Assembly (NCBI GenBank): GCA_026415155.1
Contig: JAOAHQ010000027.1
Location: 1-50,407, forward strand
Direction: 5' to 3'
Length of the DNA stretch: 50,407 nucleotides
From: Rhodocyclaceae bacterium
GTDB lineage: Bacteria > Pseudomonadota > Gammaproteobacteria > Burkholderiales > Rhodocyclaceae
This document shows positions 35,638 through 43,803 of this stretch, piece by piece; position 1 is the first letter of the stretch; each line of letters begins with the position of its first letter. The position numbers were made by a program, and so were the translations under genes. The notes below the pieces were generated by a model. That model searched no databases. It had not been told where the DNA came from and saw nothing but the letters and a program-made list of their open reading frames with translations.

Positions 35638-35704
35638 TTTCGGCCAGCGTGATACCCCTATTCGAAGAACGGTAATAGACGACTAAATTTCTCGGAGACA
35701 ATCC

Positions 35705-36778
35705 ATGGCTCAACCACAGATGCGCAAGCCGGTCGAGTACTTCCTCGACAACAAGAAGTTCCTCCACCCCAAGCTCGCCGCCAACTACGGCAACTGGAAA
35801 TATCACGATCGTCCGCGCCCCGGCGTGCTGCATCACGTCTCGAAGACCGGCGACGAAGTATGGACCGTGCGCGCCGGCACGCAGCGCCAGATGGACGTCT
35901 ATACGATCCGCAAACTGTGCGACATTGCCGACCAGTTCGCCGAGGGGCGTGTCCGTTTCACGATTCGCTCCAACATCGAATTCATCGTTTCCGATGAAAA
36001 GAAAGTGGCCCCGCTGATCGAAGAGCTCGAAAAGAACGGCTTCCCGGTCGGCGGCACGGGCAATTCCGTCTCGATGGTCGCCCACACGCAAGGCTGGCTG
36101 CACTGCGACATCCCGGGCACCGACGCTTCGGGCGTGGTCAAGGCGATGATGGACGAGCTCTATGAAGAGTTCAAGAACGAAGAGATGCCCAACCGCGTGC
36201 GCCTGTCCACCTCCTGCTGCGAGATCAACTGCGGCGGCCAGGCCGACATCGCCGTCGTGATCCAGCACACCAAGCCGCCGAAGATCAACCACGACCTCGT
36301 CGCCAACGTCTGCGAACGGCCGGCCGTCGTGGCGCGCTGCCCCGTCGCCGCGATCCGTCCCGCTCTCGTCAATGGCAAGCCGACGCTCGAAGTCGATGAG
36401 AAGAAGTGCGTCTGCTGCGGCGCCTGCTATCCCCCCTGCCCGCCGATGCAGATCAACGACCCCGAGCATTCCAAGCTCGCCATCTGGGTGGGCGGCAAGA
36501 ACTCCAACGCGCGCTCTAAGCCGACCTTCCACAAGATGGTCGCCGCCGGGCTGCCCAACAACCCGCCGCGCTGGCCGGAAGTCAATGCCGTCGTCAAGAA
36601 GATCCTCATGACCTACAAGCAGGATGCCCGTCCCTGGGAGCGCATGGCCGACTGGATCGACCGCATCGGCTGGCCGCGCTTCTTCGAAAAGACGGGGCTG
36701 CCCTTCACGAAGTACATGATCGACGACTGGCGCGGCAGCCGTTACAACCTCAACGCCTCGGCCCACATCCGCTTCTGA
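35705..36778 (+). CDS. dsrB: reverse dissimilatory sulfite reductase, beta subunit
   Basis: 357 aa. The Fe-S/siroheme ligands are STSCCEINCGGQADIA and the motif around NVCERPAVVARCPV; the ferredoxin cluster is KKCVCCGACYPPCPPMQI. GGTGNSVSMVAHTQGW contacts siroheme. It completes the DsrAB catalytic site, with the DsrC C-terminal arm inserting between the subunits. CTCGGAGACAATCC precedes the start. Confidence 0.98.
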   Translation: MAQPQMRKPVEYFLDNKKFLHPKLAANYGNWKYHDRPRPGVLHHVSKTGDEVWTVRAGTQRQMDVYTIRKLCDIADQFAEGRVRFTIRSNIEFIVSDEKKVAPLIEELEKNGFPVGGTGNSVSMVAHTQGWLHCDIPGTDASGVVKAMMDELYEEFKNEEMPNRVRLSTSCCEINCGGQADIAVVIQHTKPPKINHDLVANVCERPAVVARCPVAAIRPALVNGKPTLEVDEKKCVCCGACYPPCPPMQINDPEHSKLAIWVGGKNSNARSKPTFHKMVAAGLPNNPPRWPEVNAVVKKILMTYKQDARPWERMADWIDRIGWPRFFEKTGLPFTKYMIDDWRGSRYNLNASAHIRF

Positions 36779-36792
36779 AGGACCTCGCCGAC

Positions 36793-37185
36793 ATGAAATT
36801 TGCCATTCTGGTCAACGAAGGCCCCTCCACGCACAAGGCCTCCGACACCGCCTACCAGTTCGCCAAGGCGGCGCTCGCCAAGGGGCATGAGATCTTCCGC
36901 GTGTTCTTCTATCACGACGGTGTCAACAACGCCACGCGGCTCACCACGCCGCCGCAGGACGACCGTCACATCGTCAATCGCTGGTCGAAGCTCGCCGAAG
37001 AGCACAAGCTCGACATGGTCGTCTGCGTGGCCGCCGCGCAGCGCCGCGGCATCGTCGATGAAGGCGAGATGAAGCGAAACGGCAAGGACGCCACCAACCT
37101 GGCGCCGGGCTTTCGCATCTCCGGCTTGGGTCAGCTGATCGAAGCCGGCATCCAGGCCGACCGTCTGGTCGTGTTCGGCGACTGA
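36793..37185 (+). CDS. dsrE: sulfurtransferase subunit DsrE
   Basis: 130 aa, DsrE fold (MKFAILVNEGPSTHKASDTA). The active-site Cys is in DMVVCVAAAQRRGI (about residue 78), the residue that carries sulfane sulfur and donates to DsrC. Forms the DsrE2F2H2 hexamer with the two following gene products, in the cytoplasm. TusD of the tRNA thiolation pathway is the homologue. Confidence 0.97.
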   Translation: MKFAILVNEGPSTHKASDTAYQFAKAALAKGHEIFRVFFYHDGVNNATRLTTPPQDDRHIVNRWSKLAEEHKLDMVVCVAAAQRRGIVDEGEMKRNGKDATNLAPGFRISGLGQLIEAGIQADRLVVFGD

Positions 37186-37200
37186 TCGGGAGACGAAGCG

Positions 37201-37563
37201 ATGAGCGTCAAGAAATTCATGTTCGTCAACCGCAAGGCGCCCTACGGCACGATCTACGCCTGGGAAGCGCTCGAAGTCGTGCTGATCGCCGCCGCCTTCG
37301 AGCAGGATGTCTCGCTGTGCTTCCTCGACGATGGCGTTTTCCAGCTCAAGAAGGGGCATAACACCAAAGCCATCGAGACCAAGGCGTTCGAGAAGACCTG
37401 GGGCGCGCTCGAAGACTACGACATCACCAAGCTCTACGTCGATGCCGAATCGCTCGCCGAGCGCGGCCTCACGGCCGATGATCTCGCCGTGCCCGTCGAA
37501 GTGCTCTCCCGCGCCGAAATCGGCAAGCTGATGGAAGAGCAGGACGTCCTGCTGTCGTTCTGA
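37201..37563 (+). CDS. dsrF: sulfurtransferase subunit DsrF
   Basis: 120 aa (MSVKKFMFVNRKAPYGTIYA), TusC-like fold. The FLDDGVFQLKKGHN region is conserved. It has a structural role in the DsrEFH hexamer and no catalytic Cys is expected. It starts 15 bp after dsrE, with GGGAGACGAAGCG as the ribosome site. Confidence 0.96.
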   Translation: MSVKKFMFVNRKAPYGTIYAWEALEVVLIAAAFEQDVSLCFLDDGVFQLKKGHNTKAIETKAFEKTWGALEDYDITKLYVDAESLAERGLTADDLAVPVEVLSRAEIGKLMEEQDVLLSF

Positions 37564-37575
37564 GGAGCGCAAATC

Positions 37576-37869
37576 ATGCTGCACATCATCAACAAGTCCC
37601 CCTATGAGCGCCCGGCGCTCGACTCGGCGCTCAAGACCGGCGAGGGCGCGATCCTCCTCATCGAAGACGGCGTCTATGCCGCCGTCAAGGGCGGCGCGGC
37701 CGAGGCGAAGATCAAGGCCGCCCAGGGCAAGTTCAAGGTTTATGCCCTGCAGGCCGATCTCGAAGCGCGCGGCATGATCGACCGTGTTACCGAGGGCGTC
37801 ACCGTCGTCGATTATGGCGGCTTCGTCGATCTCGTCGCCGAGTACAAAACCAACCAATCCTGGCTCTGA
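37576..37869 (+). CDS. dsrH: sulfurtransferase subunit DsrH (cysteine-free)
   Basis: 97 aa, TusB-like: MLHIINKSPYERPALDSALK, GAILLIEDGVYAAVKGGA, VVDYGGFVDLVAEY. It contains no cysteine at all; the position that I recall as Cys20 in purple sulfur bacteria is Ala in LDSALKTG. Since DsrE is the sulfur carrier that matters for transfer to DsrC, the subunit is probably functional as a scaffold. Confidence 0.94.
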   Translation: MLHIINKSPYERPALDSALKTGEGAILLIEDGVYAAVKGGAAEAKIKAAQGKFKVYALQADLEARGMIDRVTEGVTVVDYGGFVDLVAEYKTNQSWL

Positions 37870-37909
37870 TTCCCGCGAGCTAACCTGCCATTCTTTAGGA
37901 GACACACAC

Positions 37910-38242
37910 ATGGCTATCGAAGTTAACGGCAAGACCTACGAAACCGACGAAGAGGGCTACCTGATCAACCTCTCCGACTGGAACGAGGAAGTCGCGAACT
38001 ACCTCGCCCAGCAAGAAGGCATCACGATGACCGAGCAGCACTGGGAGGTCATCAATTTCCTGCGCGACTACTACAACGAGTTTCAGATCGCCCCGGCCGT
38101 GCGCGTGCTGACCAAGGCGATCGGCAAGAAGCTCGGCCCCGAGAAGGGCAACAGCCAGTATCTCTACGAGCTGTTCCCCTACGGCCCGGCCAAGCAGGCT
38201 TGCAAGATCGCCGGCCTGCCGAAGCCGACCGGCTGCGTCTGA
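37910..38242 (+). CDS. dsrC: sulfur carrier DsrC
   Basis: 110 aa from the ATG at 37910 (TTTAGGAGACACACAC upstream). Canonical C-terminal arm KQACKIAGLPKPTGCV with both cysteines (CysB and the penultimate CysA). It accepts sulfur from DsrEFH, presents it to DsrAB and leaves as the trisulfide that DsrMKJOP or DsrL acts on. A CysB-only paralogue is encoded at 32594-32932. Confidence 0.98.
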   Translation: MAIEVNGKTYETDEEGYLINLSDWNEEVANYLAQQEGITMTEQHWEVINFLRDYYNEFQIAPAVRVLTKAIGKKLGPEKGNSQYLYELFPYGPAKQACKIAGLPKPTGCV

Positions 38243-38253
38243 TTCCAGCGCCT

Positions 38254-38293
38254 GGCGCGGCAGGACAGGCGCTGATGCCGTCCTGCCAGCGCC
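38254..38293 (+). other. hairpin between dsrC and dsrM
   Basis: GGCGCGGCAGGAC (38254-38266) pairs with GTCCTGCCAGCGCC (38280-38293), one bulge, 13-nt loop, 11 bp after the dsrC stop. The right arm is the start of a 24-bp repeat copy (38277-38300). No U-run follows, so it is not a classical terminator. It may stabilise the abundant dsrC message. Confidence 0.6.
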
Positions 38294-38300
38294 GAGATTC
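38277..38300 (+). repeat. 24-bp dispersed repeat, copy g
   Basis: Copy with changes near the 3' end (TCCTGCCAGCGCCGAGATTC). It forms the right arm of the dsrC-dsrM hairpin, with a partial inverted partner upstream. Confidence 0.75.
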
Positions 38301-38406
38301 AAGATAAACGACAGGAAGTCCCGATCGAGGCTTCCGCGAGGAGGATTGCGCTCTTGATTCGCGTAACGCCACCATCGAGAAGCGAACTTTCCAGGGTCCC
38401 GCGTCC

Positions 38407-39129
38407 ATGACCACTTTTTTCGCGCTCCTGTTTTACCTGGCCTGTGCCGTGTTCGTCATCGGCCTCGGTTACAAGCTCTACGATTTCGCCCGCACGCCGG
38501 CGCCGCTGTCGATTCCGACCACGCCGGCGCCAACCACGACCTCCGGCGTGGTCTTCCGCATGGCCCGCGAGGTGGTGCTGTTCGAAAGCCTCTTCAAAGG
38601 CAATCTGTGGATCTGGCTGTTCGGCTGGCTCTTTCACATGGGCCTCTTTCTCGTCTTGGTGCGCCATCTGCGCTACTTCATCGCCGAGGTGCCCGCCTGG
38701 CTCGTCTTCCTGCAACCCTTTGGTAAATACGCAGGTTTCATGATGGTGGCGGGCCTGGCGGGACTGTGGGTGCGCCGGCTCTTCGTCGAGCGCATCCGCT
38801 ACATCTCGACGCTCTCCGATCACCTGTGGCTTGCCCTGCTCCTCACGATCGGCCTCACGGGGCTTGGCATGACCTTCCTGATGCACGTCGATGTCGTCGC
38901 CGTCAAGGCCTTCTTCCTCGGCCTGATGCACTTCGAGATGAATCCCCTGCCGGCGCATCCGGGACTCTTCATCCATCTCTTGCTCGTCGCGCTCCTGATG
39001 ATCCTCTTTCCGTTCAGCAAGCTCTTGCATGCCCCGGGCGTCTTCTTCAGCCCGACCCGCAACATGGCCGACAACCCGCGCGAGAAGCGTCACCTCGCGC
39101 CGTGGGCCGCCCAGCTCGAGAAGAACTGA
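38407..39129 (+). CDS. dsrM: DsrM, cytochrome b membrane subunit
   Basis: 240 aa with five or so hydrophobic helices (LFYLACAVFVIGLGYKLYDF, WIWLFGWLFHMGLFLVLV, GLFIHLLLVALLMILFPF among them) and conserved His residues in FGWLFHMG and HLRY, as in NarI-like di-heme b proteins. Part of the DsrMKJOP complex linking quinones, periplasmic cytochrome and DsrC. The 164-bp gap before it holds the dsrC hairpin and nothing else I can identify. Confidence 0.95.
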   Translation: MTTFFALLFYLACAVFVIGLGYKLYDFARTPAPLSIPTTPAPTTTSGVVFRMAREVVLFESLFKGNLWIWLFGWLFHMGLFLVLVRHLRYFIAEVPAWLVFLQPFGKYAGFMMVAGLAGLWVRRLFVERIRYISTLSDHLWLALLLTIGLTGLGMTFLMHVDVVAVKAFFLGLMHFEMNPLPAHPGLFIHLLLVALLMILFPFSKLLHAPGVFFSPTRNMADNPREKRHLAPWAAQLEKN

Positions 39130-39135
39130 TCCATC

Positions 39136-40677
39136 ATGGCTGCTCCCGAATTCGAGATTCCGAAATTCCGCGAGTTCCCTACCGTGCCGCCCATTCGGGA
39201 AGGCGCGATGGCACACTCCAAGCCCTATGTCGCGAGCGACAAGATCCAGGAGGCCTTGGGTTTCCAGGGCAAGCTGGATGAAGACTGGCAGGTCACCCAC
39301 GACAAGGTGATCGCCAAGTTCGGCGAACTCTTGGGCAAGTACCGCTCGCTCAAGGTATTCATGGATAGCTGCGTTCATTGCGGCTCCTGCACCGACAAGT
39401 GCCACTACTTCATCGGCACGAATGATCCGAAGAACATGCCGGTGGCGCGCCAGGAGCTCATGCGCAGCGTCTATCGCCGCTATTTCACGCTGCCGGGCAA
39501 GCTCTTTCCCAAGCTGGTCGGCGCGCGCGATCTGACCAAGGACGTGCTCGACGAGTGGTTCAGCTACTTCTGGCAGTGCTCGGAATGCCGCCGCTGCTCG
39601 GTGTTCTGCCCCTATGGCATCGATACCGCCGAAGTAACGATGGCGGCGCGCCACATCCTCGACACCGTCGGCTACGGGCAGAAATACTCGAACGAAATCC
39701 TCGGCAAGGTCAATAAGATCGGCAACAACCTGGGGCTCCCTGGGCCGGCGCTCGAAGACACCTTGGCCGGCCTCGAAGAGGACGTCAAGGAAGATACGGG
39801 TGTTGCCGTGCGCTACCCGCTCGATGAGCAAGGCGCCGAGGTGCTGCTCGTCACGCCCTCGGCCGACTTCTTCGCCGAGCCGCACATCGAATCGCTGATC
39901 GGCTACGGCAAGGTCTTCCACGCCGCCGGCATTTCCTGGACGCTTTCTTCTTACGCTTCAGAGGCCGGCAACTTCGGCCTCTTCAACGGCAGCTACGAGA
40001 TGATGCGCAAAGTCGCGCTGCGCATCCGCCAGGCGGCCCTCGAGCTCGGCGTCAAGCGCATCGTCGTCGGCGAGTGCGGCCATGCCTGGCGCGTCGCCTA
40101 CGCGTTCTGGAACACGCTGACGGGCCTGGGCGCCGGCGGCCACGATCCTTTCTCGATCGAGCTGCAAAAACAGCTCGACCCGAAATACAAGCAGCCTTCG
40201 CACATCTGCGAATTCACCTGGGACCTGATTCAGCAGGGGCGTCTTAAGTTCGACAAGGAAGCCAACGATCACCGCATCATCACCTTCCACGACTCCTGCA
40301 ACGTCGCGCGCGCCTCGCGCATGGGCGATCGGCCCGGCGGCCAGTTCGACATCCCGCGCGCCATCATCAAGGCGGTCGCCAACAAGTTCGTCGACATGGA
40401 CGAGGCGACGATCCGCGAAGCGACCTTCTGCTGCGGCGGCGGCGGCGGCGTGCTGACCGATGAGCTCCTCGAGATGCGCGTCAAGGGCGCCTTCCCGCGC
40501 ATGGAGGCCTTAAAGCACGTGGTCGACAAGCATGGCGTCAATTTCATGGCGACGATCTGCGCGATCTGCAAGGCGCAATTCACGAAGGTTCTGCCCTACT
40601 ACGGGTTCAACATGCGGCTGGTGGGCGGCGTCCACCAGTTGGTCAGCACTGCGATTCGCTTAGGCGGCGAGCAGTAA
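39136..40677 (+). CDS. dsrK: DsrK, HdrD-like iron-sulfur subunit
   Basis: 513 aa. Two 4Fe-4S ferredoxin sites (SCVHCGSCTDKCHYF at about 75-90 and CSECRRCSVFCPYGID at about 150) precede CCG domains; ATFCCGGGGGVLTDEL and ATICAICKAQF are the catalytic-cluster ligands of the heterodisulfide-reductase type. It acts on the DsrC trisulfide/disulfide on the cytoplasmic face. The start lies 6 bp after dsrM. Confidence 0.97.
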   Translation: MAAPEFEIPKFREFPTVPPIREGAMAHSKPYVASDKIQEALGFQGKLDEDWQVTHDKVIAKFGELLGKYRSLKVFMDSCVHCGSCTDKCHYFIGTNDPKNMPVARQELMRSVYRRYFTLPGKLFPKLVGARDLTKDVLDEWFSYFWQCSECRRCSVFCPYGIDTAEVTMAARHILDTVGYGQKYSNEILGKVNKIGNNLGLPGPALEDTLAGLEEDVKEDTGVAVRYPLDEQGAEVLLVTPSADFFAEPHIESLIGYGKVFHAAGISWTLSSYASEAGNFGLFNGSYEMMRKVALRIRQAALELGVKRIVVGECGHAWRVAYAFWNTLTGLGAGGHDPFSIELQKQLDPKYKQPSHICEFTWDLIQQGRLKFDKEANDHRIITFHDSCNVARASRMGDRPGGQFDIPRAIIKAVANKFVDMDEATIREATFCCGGGGGVLTDELLEMRVKGAFPRMEALKHVVDKHGVNFMATICAICKAQFTKVLPYYGFNMRLVGGVHQLVSTAIRLGGEQ

Positions 40678-40707
40678 TCCCCCGACACTCAGACAACGGA
40701 GACGATG

Positions 40708-42672
40708 ATGTCAGCGACGACCGAAACCCAAACCGAAAAGTTGACCTTCCGCAGGTTCAAGGATGGCGAGACGCCGAAGTACAAGCGCCTGCAAGACAAG
40801 ATCTTCCAGTCGAGCTGGTCATACAAGTGCCCGACCTACGTCCAGTCGACCCCGCCCTGCCAAGGCTCCTGCCCCTCGGGTGAGGACATCCGCGGCTATC
40901 TCAACATCGTGCGCGGCATCGAAAAGCCGCCGGTCGGGCCCGATGGCAAGCCGACGATGAGCTGGCAGGAATATGCCTGGCGGCGGCTCACCGAAGCGAA
41001 CCCCTTGCCCGCCGTCATGGGCCGCGTTTGCCCGGCGCCCTGTGAAACCGGCTGCAACCGCAATCAGGTCGAGGATCACGTCGGCATCAACTCCGTCGAA
41101 CACTACCTCGGCGAGTGGGCGATCAAGAACAATCTGCAGTTCAAGAAGCCCGAGAAGCAGACCGGCAAGAAGGTCGCCGTGATCGGCGGCGGCCCGGCTG
41201 GCCTCTCCGCCGCCTATCAGCTTGCCTTGAAGGGTCATTCGGTGACCATCTTCGACGAACACGACAAGCTGGGCGGCATGATGCGCTATGGCATTCCCGG
41301 CTACCGCACGCCGCGCGAGGTGCTCGATGCCGAGATCCAGCGCATCTTGAACCTCGGCATCGAGACGCGCCTCAATTGCAAGGTCGGCGTCGACATCACG
41401 CTCGAGCAGATCCGCAAGGAATTCGACGCCGTCTTCTTGGGCCTGGGCGCCCAGGGCGGCCGGGCGCTGCCGGCCGAAGGCGCCGAGAACACGCCGAACG
41501 TCGTCACCGCCACGGCCTTCCTGAAGGCCTTCAACGACGGCCGCTTAAAGACCGTCGGCAAGCGTGTCGTCGTCGTCGGCGGGGGGGATACCTCGATGGA
41601 CGTCGCGACCGTCGCCCGCCGCCTGGGTCACATCGAAAACGCCAAGCCGACCGACTGGGAAGGCGCGATCGCCGGCCAGCTCGCCCAGGACGTCGCCGAC
41701 ATCTCGGCGCGCAAGGGCGCCGAAGTCGTGCTGACCTCGGTGTTCATGACCGCGAGCAAACACGAGCTCGAGCATGCGCAGGCCGAAGGCATCGAGATCA
41801 TGCAAGGCTGGATGCCGGTCAAGGTCATCAAGGGCGAGGATGGCCGCGCCATCGCGCTGCGCGTCAGGCAGTGTGAAGCCAAGATGGTCGGGGGTAAGCT
41901 CGACATCAAGCCGATCGAAGGCACCGAAAAGGATCTGCCCGCCGATCTGATCGTCTCGGCGATTGGTCAAACCGTCGACCTCACCGGTCTCGAAGAATTC
42001 GACAACGGCAAGGGCGGCGTGACGGCCGACAAGAATTACCAGGTGCAAGGCAAGCCGGGCGTCTTCGCCGGCGGCGACGTACTGCGTCCGCACCTCTTGA
42101 CCACCGCGATCGGCCACGGCGCCATCGCCGCCGACACGATCGACCAGTATCTCTCCGGCATCGAGGTTGGCCGCCGGCCGAAGATCGACGTGCATTACTT
42201 CGATCTGATGCGCAAGTACCTCGAGAAGGGCATCAAGTTCAACGAGATCCACGAAGCGATCCGCGGTTCGTCCGAATCGAAGGACGTCATCCACAACTTC
42301 GAGAACCGCTCCGACCGCTATGTGATCCCGCACGACGAGCTCTTCCTCGGCCACTTCCAATACACGCCGCGCAACAAGCGCAAGATCATTCATCTCACCA
42401 AGGAAACCGCGCTCGGCAACTTCGAGGAGCGTCTCGAGCCGCTCACCGAACAGCAGGTGGTGGCCGAAGCGAAGCGCTGCATGAGCTGCGGCCTCTGTTT
42501 CGAGTGCGACAACTGCGTCGTCTACTGCCCGCAGACCGCCGTCTATCGCGTCAAGAAGAGCGAGGCGACCACCGGCCGTTACGTGGCGACCGATTACGAC
42601 AAGTGTATCGGCTGCCACATCTGCCACGACGTCTGCCCGACTGGCTACATCCAGATGGGCCTGGGAGAGTAA
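40708..42672 (+). CDS. dsrL: DsrL, iron-sulfur flavoprotein oxidoreductase
   Basis: About 654 aa; tandem ATGs at 40705/40708 and I prefer the second (GGAG 6 nt upstream). The N-terminal Fe-S part is PPCQGSCPSGEDI and CPAPCETGCNRNQV. The FAD site is IGGGPAGLSAAYQLALKGHS, the NAD(P)H site VVVVGGGDTSMDVATVARRL, with two C-terminal 4Fe-4S sites (CMSCGLCFECDNCVVYCPQ, CIGCHICHDVCPTGY). It resembles the glutamate synthase small subunit. DsrL couples NAD(P)+ to DsrAB and is diagnostic for oxidative dsr operons. Confidence 0.97.
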   Translation: MSATTETQTEKLTFRRFKDGETPKYKRLQDKIFQSSWSYKCPTYVQSTPPCQGSCPSGEDIRGYLNIVRGIEKPPVGPDGKPTMSWQEYAWRRLTEANPLPAVMGRVCPAPCETGCNRNQVEDHVGINSVEHYLGEWAIKNNLQFKKPEKQTGKKVAVIGGGPAGLSAAYQLALKGHSVTIFDEHDKLGGMMRYGIPGYRTPREVLDAEIQRILNLGIETRLNCKVGVDITLEQIRKEFDAVFLGLGAQGGRALPAEGAENTPNVVTATAFLKAFNDGRLKTVGKRVVVVGGGDTSMDVATVARRLGHIENAKPTDWEGAIAGQLAQDVADISARKGAEVVLTSVFMTASKHELEHAQAEGIEIMQGWMPVKVIKGEDGRAIALRVRQCEAKMVGGKLDIKPIEGTEKDLPADLIVSAIGQTVDLTGLEEFDNGKGGVTADKNYQVQGKPGVFAGGDVLRPHLLTTAIGHGAIAADTIDQYLSGIEVGRRPKIDVHYFDLMRKYLEKGIKFNEIHEAIRGSSESKDVIHNFENRSDRYVIPHDELFLGHFQYTPRNKRKIIHLTKETALGNFEERLEPLTEQQVVAEAKRCMSCGLCFECDNCVVYCPQTAVYRVKKSEATTGRYVATDYDKCIGCHICHDVCPTGYIQMGLGE

Positions 42673-43044
42673 ATGAAAGCCGCCGCGCTCGCGCTGCTTC
42701 TGGCGCTTGCTTCGGCCGCCGCCTTGGCCGGCGCGCCGAAGCCGGCGCTCAAGATCGAGAACCCCGGCCAGTGCATCGCGCCCACCGAGGAGATGCGCAA
42801 GAACCACATGGAGATGCTCAAGCACCAGCGCGACCGCACTCTGCGCCAGGGCATCCGTGGCGAAAAGGCCAGTCTCAATGGCTGCATCGAGTGCCACGCC
42901 AGCAAGGCCACCGGCTCGGTGCTCGGCAAAGGCGGCTTCTGCCAGGAATGCCACGCCTACGCGGCGGTCAAGCTCGACTGCTGGGACTGCCATCAACCCA
43001 AGGCAGGCTTCAAACATGCCGGGGCCGTGGGAGTGAAACCATGA
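42673..43044 (+). CDS. dsrJ: DsrJ, periplasmic triheme cytochrome c
   Basis: 123 aa beginning directly after the dsrL stop (TAAATG). Signal peptide to about residue 20 (ALALLLALASAAALA). Three heme c sites: GCIECHASK, CQECHAY, CWDCHQPK. NPGQCIAP contributes the unusual Cys thought to ligate one heme. It is the periplasmic electron carrier of DsrMKJOP. Confidence 0.96.
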   Translation: MKAAALALLLALASAAALAGAPKPALKIENPGQCIAPTEEMRKNHMEMLKHQRDRTLRQGIRGEKASLNGCIECHASKATGSVLGKGGFCQECHAYAAVKLDCWDCHQPKAGFKHAGAVGVKP

Positions 43045-43799
43045 CCGAACCGCAAGACAAGTCTCGTCGCAAATTCGTTGCCGGCGCCGCCGTGGCAGGC
43101 GCGGGGCTTGGCGTCGCTGCGCTCGCGCCGGGCCTGCACCTGATCGAAGTCGCCGGCGCCGCGCCCCAAGCTCCCCGGGCGGCGGGCGAGCCCGCCCCGT
43201 CGACCGTGCGCTGGGGCATGCTCATCGACACGACGAAGTGCGCCACGGGTTGCGACAAATGCGTGACGGCCTGCCACACCGAAAACGGCATCAACGAGAC
43301 CGTCCAGGATGTGCGCCAGGGTTCGCAGTGGATCCGCAAGATCGACCTCAAGGATCCGAAGAACGGCCGCACGCATTCGCTGCCGATGATGTGCCAGCAC
43401 TGCGAGAAGCCGCCCTGTGTTGATGTCTGCCCCACCGGCGCCTCGATGAAGCGCGCCGACGGCATCGTGCTCGTCGACCGCCACATCTGCATCGGCTGCC
43501 GCTACTGCATGATGGCCTGCCCCTACAAGGCGCGCTCCTTCGTGCATCAGCCGCTCACGGCGCAAAACCCCGAGGTGCCGCGCGGCTTGGGCTGCGTCGA
43601 ATCCTGCACCTTCTGCGTGCATCGCGTCGACAAGGGCCTGCAGCCGGCCTGCGTCGAGGCCTGTCCCGAGAGGGCGATGCTGTTTGGCGATCTCAACGAT
43701 CCCACGAGCGAGATCGCCAAGCGTCTTGCCCAGGAACCCGCCACCCAGGTGCGTGCCGACCTGAAACTCAACGTCGGCGTCCGTTACAAGGGAATCTGA
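43041..43799 (+). CDS. dsrO: DsrO, periplasmic iron-sulfur protein (Tat substrate)
   Basis: 252 aa from the ATG overlapping the dsrJ stop (ATGA). Twin-arginine signal KSRRKFVAGAAVAGAGLG. Four 4Fe-4S sites of the HybA/NrfC type: CATGCDKCVTACH, CQHCEKPPCVDVCPTG, HICIGCRYCMMACPYK and CTFCVHR with CVEACP. It passes electrons between DsrJ and DsrP on the periplasmic side. Confidence 0.96.
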   Translation: MTEPQDKSRRKFVAGAAVAGAGLGVAALAPGLHLIEVAGAAPQAPRAAGEPAPSTVRWGMLIDTTKCATGCDKCVTACHTENGINETVQDVRQGSQWIRKIDLKDPKNGRTHSLPMMCQHCEKPPCVDVCPTGASMKRADGIVLVDRHICIGCRYCMMACPYKARSFVHQPLTAQNPEVPRGLGCVESCTFCVHRVDKGLQPACVEACPERAMLFGDLNDPTSEIAKRLAQEPATQVRADLKLNVGVRYKGI

Positions 43800-43803
43800 G
43801 CTC

